Below are positions 16,731 through 26,901 of a stretch of DNA of 42,701 nucleotides, piece by piece. Made by a program: the position numbers and the translations under genes. A model generated the notes under the pieces. The model searched no databases. It saw only the letters and a program-made list of their open reading frames with translations, and was not told the origin of the DNA. Within the stretch, counting starts at the first letter, position 1. Each line of letters opens with the position of its first letter. Source of the DNA: Ureaplasma sp. (lineage in GTDB: Bacteria; Bacillota_I; Bacilli_A; Mycoplasmatales; Mycoplasmoidaceae); the NCBI GenBank assembly GCA_020024695.1, contig JAHHTK010000007.1, forward strand, positions 1-42,701, written 5' to 3'.

Positions 16731-18431
16731 ATGCAAGTATCAAAACAAACGGCTGGTAAGATTGGATTATTCACCTCCATTTCCATTATGATTGGATCAA
16801 TTGTTGGAATCGGAATCTTTTTTAAAAACGGTTCCGTTTTTAAAACCAACAGTGGAAGTGGTTGAGGGGTTTTAATCTCGTGAATCTTAGCAAGTGTCAT
16901 TGCTTTTGCCACGGCATTTGCGTTCGGTGAAATCGGGTTTGGGAAAAATCCTCAAGCTGGGTTAGCTGGATCAGCTGAAGTCTTTTTTGGAAAAAAGACA
17001 AAAAAATTCTTCTCATTTAGCTTGGGGACGTTTTATTATGGCATCTTAACATTAGCAATTGCTTTATTTAGTGCTGAAGCGATTGTGAATATCTTTAATG
17101 GGGCGATGTCTCATAATAACCAAATCAATAATGCGTTCCCTGTATGAGGTGTCTTTATTATTGGGTTGGGGTTGTTATTCTTATTTATTGGGTTTAACTT
17201 GTTAGCTCAAAAAGCCTCCCATTACTTTCAAAACGCCACGACCATTTTAAAATTTATTCCATTATGTTTTGTGGCAATTATTGGGGTGATTGGAGCTTGC
17301 CAAGGATTAGGAACCAACGGGTTTGTTCAACCAATTCCAATTGGAGACAATAAACTTAGTCAAACAAGTCCCACGGCCATTGGAATTTTAGGGTCATTAC
17401 CTTCCATTTTATTCGCTTATGATTCATTTTTATGTATTGGAAATATTAAAAATGAATTACGGAATCCAGACCGAAATGTTTCTTTAACGGTCGTATTAGG
17501 AATGAGTATTTGTACCATTTTCTATTTATTTATTACCGTAAGTGAAATTTTAATTGGTCAAGGGACGGCTGATGGGGTGATCAATGTTTTCTTTGCTCAC
17601 CAACCCGTGGTGGCTCAAGCATTAGGTATTGTCATTAATATCTTTATTTTAGTAGCGGTCGCTGGGGTGTTAAATGCTTTAACATTAACGGGGATTCGGG
17701 CTCATGAATATTTAATTCAGTCGCAAACCATTGCTGGGTCTTTTGCTATTTTAAAGGCATGTAAATTCAATACCCGTAAGGCTGGGTTAGTTATGAGTAG
17801 CATCATTTTTATTTTTTGGTGAACTGTGATGTTAATCCCATCTGCAATTACCAATACTGATAGTTACATTGATCTTTTATCAAACTTTCCAACCTTATTC
17901 TATTTTTCAATTTATGGATCAATTGTTTTAATGGGGTTTATTAACCGTTTCACTAAAAAGGTGCCCGTCAAGAAAGTTAAGGGATTCTTATTCTTTGCGC
18001 CAATTTCTATTATTGGTTGTTATTTAGTGTTCGGATACCAATTCTTTTATGGAATGCTTATCCAACCAATTATGCACCCAAATGATTTAGTTTCTTATGG
18101 AGTCTTTTTAAGTGCTGGACCAGACCGACAAGTGGTTCATAATTGACAAACCTCAATCGTTTTTTTCACGATGGTGGCTTTCTTTATTGTTAGTGGTTTA
18201 ATTAATGAATGAATTTTAAGAAAAAAAGAACGTCAATATCAGATTGCTCTTGATTGCTTAAATTTAATTCAAAACCACACGCAACCAGCAAGAAATCCTG
18301 ACCAAACAACCCATAATGACAAGAATTTTAATAAAATAAATAATAATGAGAATTATGAATCATTCTTGGAAGCTGATGCTTGTCAAATTAGTCACTATGA
18401 TGATTCTTTAAAGAAAATAAAAGAAAGATAA
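16731..18431 (+). CDS. APC-superfamily amino acid permease
   Basis: 566-aa transporter with about 12 hydrophobic helices. The first helix carries the APC motif IGSIVGIGIFF, which binds the amino/carboxyl groups of the substrate in this superfamily. The middle FAYDSFLCIGNIKNELRNP is the other conserved stretch. The C-terminal 80 residues are a hydrophilic, Asn/Asp/Lys-rich tail, longer than usual. Substrate unknown; amino acid uptake is essential in organisms without amino-acid synthesis. Start ATG 16731 follows AAAGG. The stop TAA at 18429-18431 lies five bases before rpmG, so the permease may lead the rpmG-secE-nusG group. Confidence 0.85.
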
Positions 18432-18436
18432 AAATT

Positions 18437-18583
18437 ATGTCCAAAAAAGTTACTCTTATTTGTGAAAACTGTTTAAGTCGTAATTACCATACGAAAAAAT
18501 CTCCAAATGCCATTACTCGTCTTTCATTAAAGAAATTTTGTAAAGAATGTAACTGTGTGACAGTCCACAAGGAGTCTAAATAA
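18437..18583 (+). CDS. rpmG: Large ribosomal subunit protein bL33
   Basis: 48 aa, too short for ordinary ORF cut-offs. It has the bL33 pattern MSKKVTLICENC...NYHTKKS with two Cys-x-x-Cys pairs (CENC and CKECNC), a zinc-binding C+ form. The rpmG-secE-nusG order is the ancestral Firmicutes arrangement. The stop is two bases before the secE start. Confidence 0.95.
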   Translation: MSKKVTLICENCLSRNYHTKKSPNAITRLSLKKFCKECNCVTVHKESK

Positions 18584-18585
18584 AT

Positions 18586-19113
18586 ATGTCGAAAGATAAA
18601 GTAAAACGAGCTCGTAAATTAGCGAATAAGAAACCAACTCGTAAACAACTTGAAGAAAAAAAGCAATTTGAACTCGAAAAGCAACAAAAAGAAGAATTAT
18701 TTAAAGAACGAGCTGAGTTTCATACAAAAGTCTTACAAGCTAAACAGGTCTGAAAAATTGGGGAACGAAAAGCGAAAGAAATTCGGACTGAATTTGAATC
18801 CAAACGCAATGACTATGCTTCTTACAATGAATTCAAACAAGCCAAACATAAATTAATCACCCAACAAAAACAAGTCCTTGATGGAGTGAAAAAGAAATAC
18901 CTTGAACTCAATAAGGCTTACAAAGATAAATATGAACTAGGAACTTATAAGTTTCGTCGTTGATTCTTTGGAATGGGAAAAGAATTTGAACGGATTACTT
19001 GATGTAATAGTAAAACCTTATGAACAAGTTTCTTAACCATTGTGATTATTGTAGTCATTCTAGCCATCTTGTTCTTCTTAGTCGGAATGATTCCTGGAAT
19101 TAAAGTTAAATAA
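18586..19113 (+). CDS. secE: Preprotein translocase subunit SecE with long N-terminal extension
   Basis: 175 aa, against about 60-75 in most Gram-positives. The SecE core is at the C-terminus: an amphipathic stretch GKEFERITWCNSK followed by one membrane helix at about residues 147-169 and a short tail. Residues 1 to about 120 are a Lys/Glu/Gln-rich hydrophilic extension, likely a cytoplasmic coiled coil. SecE clamps SecY in the translocon. The location between rpmG and nusG supports the call. TGA codes for Trp in the core. Confidence 0.9.
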
Positions 19114-19128
19114 TAGAAAGTTTTAAAT

Positions 19129-19884
19129 ATGACAAGTGCAAAAAGTGAAGCTGAATTAGTAGCAGAATATGAACGTGAATTAAATGATATGCAATGATAT
19201 ATTGTCACTGCTGTCACTGGCAAAGAAGATGCTGTTGCCAAAGATATTTATGATAAATTAGTGGGTTATAACTTCAAAAATCACGTCAGTAAAATTGAAG
19301 TCATTAAAGAAGAAAGAGTTACCAAAGAAATCTTTAGTGCTGATGACTTACCAAATACCTATAACAGAAAACAAAAAGGGGTTACTTGAAGAACCATTGA
19401 ATTAGGGAACAACAAATTCAAATATGAAAAAACTAAAGTCAGTTTAGTTAATAAATATCCTGGTTATATCTTCATTAACTGTATTATGGATGATGAAGTT
19501 TGATATGTTATCAGAAACACCGCTAACGTTACTGGGGTGGTTGGTTCCTCAGGTCGTGGGGTTAAACCAATTCCAATTTCTAACGAAGAATTTAACCGTA
19601 TGAAAAACAATCTCAACCAACCTGAAGCTGATGTCAGTGTTGTTGAAAACCACTCTCAATTAGCTGAAGGAATCTTAACCGATACCAATTTAAATGATCA
19701 AGCACCAGCACCAGAAATTAAGTTAAGTTACAGTGTGGGCGACATTGTTGAAATTGAAGGCGTCGGAGAAGCTACCGTTGAAAAAATTGATCTTGACAAA
19801 CACCAAGTTCAAGTCAGCATTGATATGTTAGGGGATGTTCAAACCTTAACTTACGATTTAGATTTAGTCAAAGATAAAGCCTAA
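19129..19884 (+). CDS. nusG: Transcription termination/antitermination factor NusG
   Basis: 251 aa. The N-terminal NGN domain includes WYIVTAVTGKEDAVAKD, and LVNKYPGYIFINCIMDD followed by WYVIRNTANVTGVVGSSG. A KOW domain closes the protein (VGDIVEIEGVGEATVEKID). Between the two domains is an acidic insert of about 35 residues, and the NGN domain also has an extra loop, making it longer than the usual 180 aa. NusG links RNA polymerase to ribosomes and modulates pausing. Followed by a strong terminator. Confidence 0.95.
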
Positions 19885-19890
19885 ATACCA

Positions 19891-19924
19891 AACTAATCCT
19901 TTTAAAAGGATTAGTTTTTTATTA
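19891..19924 (+). terminator. nusG terminator
   Basis: ACTAATCCTTTT pairs with AAAAGGATTAGT and runs into T residues. Confidence 0.93.
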
Positions 19925-19960
19925 TTTTCAACCCAACTGGAACTAGAAACAATCAAAAAC

Positions 19961-20050
19961 CTTATCATTTCTGATAATTCCAAGAAATCCCTATGTGTTA
20001 AATATTTGAATTTTCTTATAATATTTATAACTTTAAACAGAAATGATAAG
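19961..20050 (+). repeat. 13-bp perfect inverted repeat flanking a promoter
   Basis: CTTATCATTTCTG at 19961-19973 and its exact reverse complement at 20038-20050. A TATAAT at 20017-20022 lies between the arms, and the second arm ends five bases before the start codon at 20056. It may be a paired operator or an RNA stem. Confidence 0.6.
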
Positions 20051-20055
20051 TGAAA

Positions 20056-20712
20056 ATGGAACAAGTAGCAATTGAAAATGAACAAGGTCAATACACCGTT
20101 ATTGAACTTGAAAAACCTAAACGTAGTGCCGCTAAGACCGTTGGCGTTAAAATTTGATTCTTATTAATGGTTTTATTTGGAATTGGCTTATTAGCAGTGA
20201 TCTTATTTGTCACTTTATTTGTCAAACCAAATATTGGATTGGTAACTTCTTGAGACGATGTTTTTTGAAACCGTTTCAAAACCCCTGATTGATATTATTG
20301 AAATCAAAACCATTTAACCACGGTGGGAATTGTTTTATCAAGTTTAGTGGGAGCTGAATTTTGCTTTTTTATTACAACCATTATTTTGTATAAAAAGGCA
20401 AGTTTTAAAATTGGTAAAAAGGGGAGTTTTTCAGCTTTATTAGCCTTTATTTTATTCTTTACTATTTGTGCTTATTTAGTTGGTATGTTGAACAACTCTT
20501 TTATGTTTGAAAACTTACCAAGTAGCAACGATTGAAAATGAGTGACTATTTTTTGACAAGCCTCAATTGATAATGCCAGCATTTTACAACCAACTATTGT
20601 TTGATGAATTGGGTTAGTTTTAGGTTGTTTAGAAGCATTTATCGTTCTTTGTTTATTTATTTCATTCTTGTTCAAATTCTTATTCGCTCGTAGCCACGAT
20701 AAGAAAAATTAG
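20056..20712 (+). CDS. Four-helix membrane protein of unknown function
   Basis: 218 aa, not recognised. A polar N-terminus of about 30 residues is followed by four hydrophobic helices: one at about 34-57, one after an aromatic-rich outer loop with several TGA-Trp codons (WNRFKTPDWYYWNQNH), one after a basic loop (KKASFKIGKKG), and a last one before the basic tail RSHDKKN. The tail and N-terminus are predicted to be cytoplasmic. The gene has its own -10 and a terminator. Transport or sensing is possible, but no motif points to either. Confidence 0.65.
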
Positions 20713-20724
20713 TAATAAAAATTG

Positions 20725-20749
20725 TGGAGTTCAAAAGCTCCATTTTTTT
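20725..20749 (+). terminator. Terminator after the four-helix membrane protein
   Basis: TGGAG/CTCCA stem with an eight-base loop and seven T. Confidence 0.85.
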
Positions 20750-20767
20750 ATCCAAACTAAAAAATAA

Positions 20768-21115
20768 ATTGGTCTTTTGCCTGCTAAAATAATTCAAATA
20801 AAGATCTATTTTAGGCTTAAAAATACGCCTGTTTCTATAGAAAATAAAATAATAAAATCTGGAAATTTTATCTTTAATTTAAAACATTTCTGTGCTAAAA
20901 TAAACCTTGCTAATTGTAAAATATTAAGAATTATTACGAATAACTATCCAGACAATAATTCTCTAAATTTAGCACATAATATGGCGTTCAAAGATTTTAT
21001 TTGTAAAAGTAAAAAGGGTAGAAGGATTGATAATTAATCATTTGAATTCAATCAAATTTTAGAATCAAATAAACAAGTTAATCCGAACAATTATCAAGAA
21101 ATTATTAAGAAACAA
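20768..21115 (+). pseudogene. Degraded 5' part of an ORF (in-frame TAA)
   Basis: One frame stays open from 20768 to a TAA at 21035-21037 and then continues in the same frame, without further stops, into the intact ORF at 21116. There is no good start codon or ribosome site before 20777. Codon and residue content before the TAA (many Ile, Lys, Asn, Cys) is poor, and after the TAA it looks more protein-like. Either a larger surface-protein gene has been broken by mutation, or this is a long leader: extended -10 boxes TGCTAAAAT occur at 20782-20790 and 20893-20901. Confidence 0.4.
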
Positions 21116-21637
21116 ATGAACAATCCAAGCGATATTGTTATCTTATATAACAAAGCAGGCTCGGTAATGAATACAACTTATAGAGAATTTTTATCAAATA
21201 GTAAATACATTACCCCTAAATTGATTGATAATAGTGCCATCAATTTATATCAAAACAGAAAACAAGTAGAAGAAGCGAAAACCACTAACTTAGCATTAAA
21301 ACCAGCTAAAATTGTTGTCGCATATGATCTTCTAGGTAATGTTATTAACCCTGGAATTGAATTAACCAAAGAAGAACAATTACAAACGACATCGGATGCT
21401 ATTTTCGATTCAGAACAAATTATTATTGATAATTTATTAAGAACAAAAGTTGTCCCTCAAGACACTTCTAAAGTTTACTATCAAGACAGCAATGATGTTT
21501 ATCATCTTGCAGATTATAAAGTACATCAAATTTATTGTTTAAATCTTGATCAAGATAGATATTACTATCGCTCCCACGAAGATTTAATGCGTGCATTTTT
21601 GAAATATTTATCAATTAATTCACAAAGAGTAGGATAA
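21116..21637 (+). CDS. Hypothetical protein upstream of lipoprotein (possibly a truncated remnant)
   Basis: 173 aa, not recognised. Soluble and mixed-charge, with no signal peptide or membrane helix. Two sub-segments look alike: SDIVILYNKAGSVMN near the N-terminus and AKIVVAYDLLGNVIN about 60 residues later, suggesting a weak internal duplication. The C-terminus is Tyr-rich (YYYRSHEDLMRAFLKYL). There is no good Shine-Dalgarno before ATG 21116, and the open frame extends upstream, so it may be the 3' part of a broken gene. Four bases separate its stop from the lipoprotein start. Confidence 0.5.
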   Translation: MNNPSDIVILYNKAGSVMNTTYREFLSNSKYITPKLIDNSAINLYQNRKQVEEAKTTNLALKPAKIVVAYDLLGNVINPGIELTKEEQLQTTSDAIFDSEQIIIDNLLRTKVVPQDTSKVYYQDSNDVYHLADYKVHQIYCLNLDQDRYYYRSHEDLMRAFLKYLSINSQRVG

Positions 21638-21641
21638 GAAT

Positions 21642-22970
21642 ATGAATAAAAAAATTAAATTAACATTAGGAATTACTGGTGCTTTAGCAACGATTGCAAC
21701 CACTAGTGTTGCTCTTGCTTCCTGTTTTTCAGAAAAGCAAAAAGAACCAGAAAAACCTGCTTATGTTGCACCAGAATCAAAGAATATTAATGATGAATTA
21801 ACTACTGAATTACAGGATTACAAAATTAATTTTTTAAACGGCGAACATAAAGGTAAATCAACAACAGATACAAGGGAAATAGCAATTATTGATTACGATG
21901 AAAATAGTCCAACATATGGATCAACGTATTTAATCTGACAAAATAGACATAATCCAGATGATATTTTTGCATCATTCTTAGGCTGACATGCTCTAACCCT
22001 ATCTTTAAATAGAGAACAATACGAAGGCAAATGCAAATTGTTTGCTGAAGCCGAAAGTAATTGGAATGGTAAAATACCTAGCAGAATCGATTTAAATATC
22101 GCCAAAACAGCTCCATTAGGGAAGTCTGATTTATATACATGTAACAAATTTGAAATTGTAAAGAATGATAATTCTATTACGCTTACTAATCTTTTGGTTA
22201 AAGGTTATGGTTTGTTACCAGATTACGACAGAACTAGATTTTACGATATTTACAAAGAAATTAAATTATCAGATAGCAATTTAGATAATACTTATATCTT
22301 CAATTCTCAAATTGAATACATAAGTTGTAAATCATCATTGAGCAAAGATTTTAATAAGTTAGATATTACTGTAGGAAATTGAGAAATTCCTAATATGACT
22401 ATTATTTTCCCAAGAAATTTAAAATATCTTGATGGATTTATATGTGTTGCACATCATGGAAAAAAAGATGATTTCAAAGTTAATTTAGATTTTAGTGGAT
22501 GCAATAAATTAACTGAATTTTCAGTACTTAATTCAAAATATCAAAAAGACCCAGAATTTGATTGGCGAACAGGGCAAATGATTGTTTATAACAAAGACAC
22601 ATTTTCAACAGTAAAAACTTTAAATATTATTTTGAATCCAAGCATTAAACGATTATTTACCCATATTTATGCTTACCCAGATAAAAATAAACCTGACCCA
22701 CATGGTATAGATAGACCAAACATTGATATTAATTTTGATAATATTGATTTTATTGGACATAGAGTTTTCTATTTTAATCGGGAAGAAGATAGTTTACTTT
22801 ATCCATTTATTAACCAAACCAAATTCCGTTTAAATGATGACTGTCACTATTATGAAGACAATTTCTGATGATTAAGTTTAAAACCAAATGTTATTGGTGG
22901 AATTATGATTAAAATCGATCAAGATGCAACTCCTAATGACATCTGAGCATTAAGACAACGAGAATATTAA
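21642..22970 (+). CDS. Surface prolipoprotein of unknown function
   Basis: 442 aa. Basic start (MNKKIK), hydrophobic core and lipobox VALASC with the lipidated Cys near residue 27, then a short Glu/Lys/Pro-rich linker. The mature part is mixed alpha/beta-like with no recognised domain. It includes repeated strand-like pieces (LTNLLVKG, LDFSGCNKLTEF, KTLNIILNPSIK) reminiscent of leucine-rich-repeat surface proteins with SGCNKLTEF-type units, but too few to be certain. The ribosome site AGGAT overlaps the upstream stop codon region, giving coupling. Both TGG and TGA are used for Trp. Confidence 0.75.
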
Positions 22971-22998
22971 GGTACTCTCTCCTAATTGCAAAATAAAT

Positions 22999-23039
22999 AA
23001 TCCTAGACTTCTTAAAAAGAAACCTAGGAATATTTTTTA
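22999..23039. terminator. Bidirectional terminator between lipoprotein and pncC
   Basis: ATCCTAG and CTAGGAAT arms with additional CTTCTT/AAGAAA pairing and a T-run on the plus side. It overlaps the pncC stop codon. Confidence 0.7.
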
Positions 23040-23525
23040 TTGTTTAATTAAGGACACTAAATGATCTTTTAAAATGCTAATTGCTTTTAAAGAAATCATG
23101 GTCCGATTTAAATCACGGCCCTTATCTTCTAATTGGACTTTATAAACACTAGTAATATCAACAATTGATAATCCGATGTAATATAAACCGACGGGTTTAT
23201 CTTCCATAGCTGAAGGACCGGCATTTCCTGTAATTGAGATAGCAATATCACTACCTGTGAGGCGACTGGTATTTTGGGCCATTAATCGGGCCACTACTTC
23301 ACTAACCACCCCGTATTGATCAATGACAGCTTGATCAATTTTTAACAGCTTATGTTTCATTTCTGTCATATAAGTGACAAAGCCACCTTTATAAACTTGA
23401 GAAAGTCCTGATACAGTTCCTAATAATGAAGCTAATTCACCACAAGAAGCAGATTCACAAGTGGCTAAAGTTAAATGGTTTTGAATTAGTAATTGAACTA
23501 ATTCTTGACATTCATTAATTTCCAT
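23037..23525 (-). CDS. pncC: Nicotinamide-nucleotide amidohydrolase (CinA C-terminal domain)
   Basis: 162-aa stand-alone CinA C-terminal domain, the NMN deamidase that recycles nicotinamide mononucleotide. Family markers are LATCESASCGELA (usual form TAESxTGG), GGFVTYMTEMKHKLL, YGVVSEVVARLMA and ISITGNAGPS. The usual Thr-Gly-Gly after the ESCT motif is altered to SCGE here. It is the last gene of the run that starts at ileS, with the start codon two bases after the leuS stop. Confidence 0.88.
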   Translation of the reverse strand: MEINECQELVQLLIQNHLTLATCESASCGELASLLGTVSGLSQVYKGGFVTYMTEMKHKLLKIDQAVIDQYGVVSEVVARLMAQNTSRLTGSDIAISITGNAGPSAMEDKPVGLYYIGLSIVDITSVYKVQLEDKGRDLNRTMISLKAISILKDHLVSLIKQ

Positions 23526-23527
23526 AA

Positions 23528-25987
23528 TTATTTCACAATAATGTTAACAATTTTATTTAAAACTGGAATAACTTTGACTACTTGCTTGTCTTTTAAAAAG
23601 GCTTGAACTTTTTCATGACTTAAAGTTAATTGGGTTAAGGTTTCACAATCAGTATCTTTAGCAACACTTAAAACTGCTCTTGGTTTGTTAGCAATCATCA
23701 CTGGGATAGAAATCTTTTGATTTTCTAAGATTTCATTATCATAGGTTGGGAAAGTTTGTAACCCAACACAATCACTATGATTTTCATGTCATAATTCTTC
23801 AGCAATATGAGGAGCATAACAACTTAATACAATTAAGAAATTATCCATATATGGACCATAGAATTGCTTGGTTTCATAAACTTGGTTTAAGAAAATCATC
23901 ATGTTTGAAATTCCCACATTGAAAGCTAATTCAGCTAAGTTGGTGTCTAATTTCTTCACGAAGTCGTTATAAGCCACTACTAATTCTGGTTTTAATTCAC
24001 TTTCAGTTTGCACTACATCAAATAAAGTGTCTTTTTCAATGAAACTTCGATAGATTCTTTCAATTCAACGTTTCATGCCGTCAAGACCAGCATCATCTCA
24101 AGGTAAAGTAGCAGTTAAAGGTCCCATAAAAGCTTCATATAATCTTAAAGCATCAGCCCCGTGGGTACTAATGACATCATCGGGATTAATAATGTTACCT
24201 TTTGATTTAGACATCTTTTCTCCATCAGGTCCTAAAATCATACCTTGGTTAACAATCTTTTGGAATGGTTCACTATTAGAAACAATGCCAATATCATATA
24301 AGAAGTGGTATCAGAACCGAGCATATAAAAGGTGTAACACAGCATGTTCTTGACCCCCAATATATAAATCTACTGGCATTCAACGAGCAAATAATTCTTT
24401 TGCTTGATCACTATTTAAATCTAAATAACTACCATCAGGTTGTTTCAAAATATAACCTAAATAATATCAACAAGAACCAGCTCATTGAGGCATGGTATTC
24501 GTGTCTCGTTTATAGTGTTTATTATCAAGTTCAAAATTAACTCAATCAGTAGCATTAGCTAATGGAGATTGACCATCACCACTTGGTTTAAAGGTGGATA
24601 AGGTTGGTAATGTTAATGGTAATTGATTTTCAGGTACTAAATATACATCGCCTTGGTCATCAAAATAAATTGGGAATGGTTCCCCTCAATAACGTTGACG
24701 ACTAAATAATCAATCTCTTAATTTATAGGTGGTGATTTCTTTACCGTAGTGATTTTGTTCAATCATTTGAGCCACTACTTGATAAGCATCAGCACTACTA
24801 AGGTTATTTAATTGATCATTACTATTAATGACAGTCCCATCTTCATATGGCATCTTGTCATTTTGATTGGATGGTTGAAGAACATCAATAATTTCTAAAT
24901 TTGCTTGTTGAGCAAATTTTAAATCATCTTTGTTTGCACATGGGATACCATATTTAATTCCTGTGCCTTCGGTATTGGTGACATAACTAACCACATAAAT
25001 TGGTAACAATTTGTGCGTAATTGGACACATTCCATAACTACCAGTAAAAGCCCCGTCCACTAAAGCTAATTCTTTAACTTTCCGATCAGTTAAGTTGTTG
25101 AACTCATCTAAGAATTTAGTAACATTTTCTTGTTGGTCTGGGGTGATTAATTGGGAAATAAAAGGGGCTTTGGCCGCCACAGCAATAAAACTAGCACCAT
25201 AAATCGCATCTAAACGGCTAGTAAAACATTCAAGTTCAAGTTTTTTATTTTGAACAGCAACATTAACGGCATACCCACGAGTACGACCAATTCAATTGGT
25301 TTGTAAGGCCTTTAAACTTGGTGATCAATCCAAAGTTTCAAGTCCATCTAATAACTTATCAGCATATTTGGTAATCTTTAAAACTCATTGTTTCATTGGT
25401 TTGCGAACAACTGGGAAACTACCCCGTTCACTCACCTTATTCCCATTTTTATCAATTAAAACTTCTTCGTTAGCAAGAACAGTTCCGAGTCCTTCACATC
25501 AATTAACTTCAATTTCTTTTAATTCAGCTAAACCATGTTTATAAAGTTGTTCAAAGGTTCATTGGGTTCACTTAAAATATCTTGGGTCAGTAGTATCTAC
25601 TTCTTTGTCATAATCAAAATCAAAACCTAATGTTTGTAATTGGTTTCGGAAATTTTGAATATTATTTTGAGTAAAAGTAGCTGGGTGGTTCCCAGTTTCA
25701 AGTGCATATTGTTCAGCAGGTAACCCAAAGGCATCTCAACCGATTGGGTGTAAGACATTGAATCCCTTTAAACGTTTGTAACGGCTGACAATGTCGGTAG
25801 CTGTATAACCTTTTGGGTGTCCGACGTGTAACCCTTTTCCACTTGGGTAAGGGAACATATCAAGCACATAGAATTTAGGTTTTTGATTATCGTTTTCAAA
25901 ACGGTAAGTATGATTTTCCAATCAATACTTTTGTCATTTACGTTCAACCTTCAAATGGTTGTAATCTTTTTTAATACTTGAATACAT
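23528..25987 (-). CDS. leuS: Leucyl-tRNA synthetase
   Basis: 819-aa class I synthetase that charges tRNA-Leu. The start MYSSIKKDYNHLKVERKW is followed by DMFPYPSGKGLHVGHPKG with the HIGH-type motif (HVGH). The editing domain is in the middle, and KMSKSKGNIINP lies at about 24190-24215. Tryptophans mostly use TGA. A weak AGGA ribosome site precedes ATG 25987. It sits between pta and pncC; a promoter may exist in the 56-base gap upstream. Confidence 0.97.
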
Positions 25988-26017
25988 GTTTTTTTCCTGA
26001 ATTTTTTTGAAATAAAT

Positions 26018-26039
26018 TAATTAAAATTAATTTTAATTA
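26018..26039. repeat. 22-bp AT palindrome before leuS
   Basis: Perfect palindrome centred near 26028-26029 and made only of A and T, in the pta-leuS gap. It overlaps likely -10 boxes of a leuS promoter (TAAAAT with TTGTCA at an 18-base spacing on the minus strand). Confidence 0.45.
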
Positions 26040-26043
26040 TAAA

Positions 26044-26901
26044 CTATTTAGCCTGACAAGAGCGATTTTTATTATGAAGCAAAGCTGTCATCACTTCAAT
26101 CGTCAAAACAATATCAGCCACTGTAGCCCCACGGGAAAGATCACTCACTAAATATTCTGTTCCTAAAATAAATGGGCCCGCAAAAACCATTTTTTGATAA
26201 TGTTGAGCCATTTTATAACCGATGTTGCCACTCATTAAGTTAGGAAACCACACGATGTTTGGTTGGTGATAACTTAAACCTTTCTTGTTAGCAATTTCTT
26301 TGTTAAAAGCTGCATCAAATTGAATGTTATCACTAATTCAAATGTTTTTATCGTCCTGATATTTTTGTTGTAATTGGTGACTTAATTCATGAATCATTTC
26401 AATTTGACTACCAGCCCCAGAATTATGAGTACTATAGCTTAATAAAGCAACATTTAAAGGGTTTAAATGCAATTGATTCCCAAGTTCAATCATTTGACTA
26501 ACATTACTAAAACTAGTCATTAAATCTGGTTCAATATTAAACGCACAGTCGCCTCAAACACTACTGGTTTGATTATCTTTAACTACAAAACAAGAAGATA
26601 ATTTATTTTTATCGGGATTAACTAGTTTAATGGCTCATTTAAAGACATCTTTGCTAGGATATGTCAGACCTACAATCAATCCGTCAATCACATGGTTTTT
26701 AAGTGCTAAAAACCCGTTAATTAAGATTTGTTGATTTGGTTCATAATCACTTAAAACAAGATTTTCATTTTCAAACCATTCTTTTTGAATTGCTAGGTTA
26801 TCAATTAATTGAACCTCGTTACTGTCTTTAAAGATATGCATGGCTTGTTGAATTTCAGGGACTTGGCTTTCTGGTAAATAAATAATTTTAGTCGATTTCA
26901 T
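26044..26901 (-). CDS. pta: Phosphate acetyltransferase-like protein
   Basis: 285 aa, with the C-terminal Pta pattern: NIVWFPNLMSGNIGYKM, FAGPFILG and VSDLSRGATVADI. The family converts acetyl-CoA and phosphate to acetyl-phosphate, from which acetate kinase makes ATP; no ackA is in this window. The protein is about 35-40 residues shorter than typical Pta, mainly at the N-terminus. Its start codon lies inside the 3' end of uvrC (14-base overlap), so it is coupled to uvrC. Phosphate butyryltransferase is the alternative identity. Confidence 0.8.

Noticed and set aside
16731..18583. Possible fusion of the permease with rpmG
   Set aside because: An A-rich junction makes this easy to misread, but the permease frame ends with TAA at 18429-18431 and rpmG starts separately at 18437.
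20777..21037. Separate 86-aa protein
   Set aside because: It would need a TTG start without a ribosome site, and its residue content is unlike real proteins of this genome; treated as a degraded segment.
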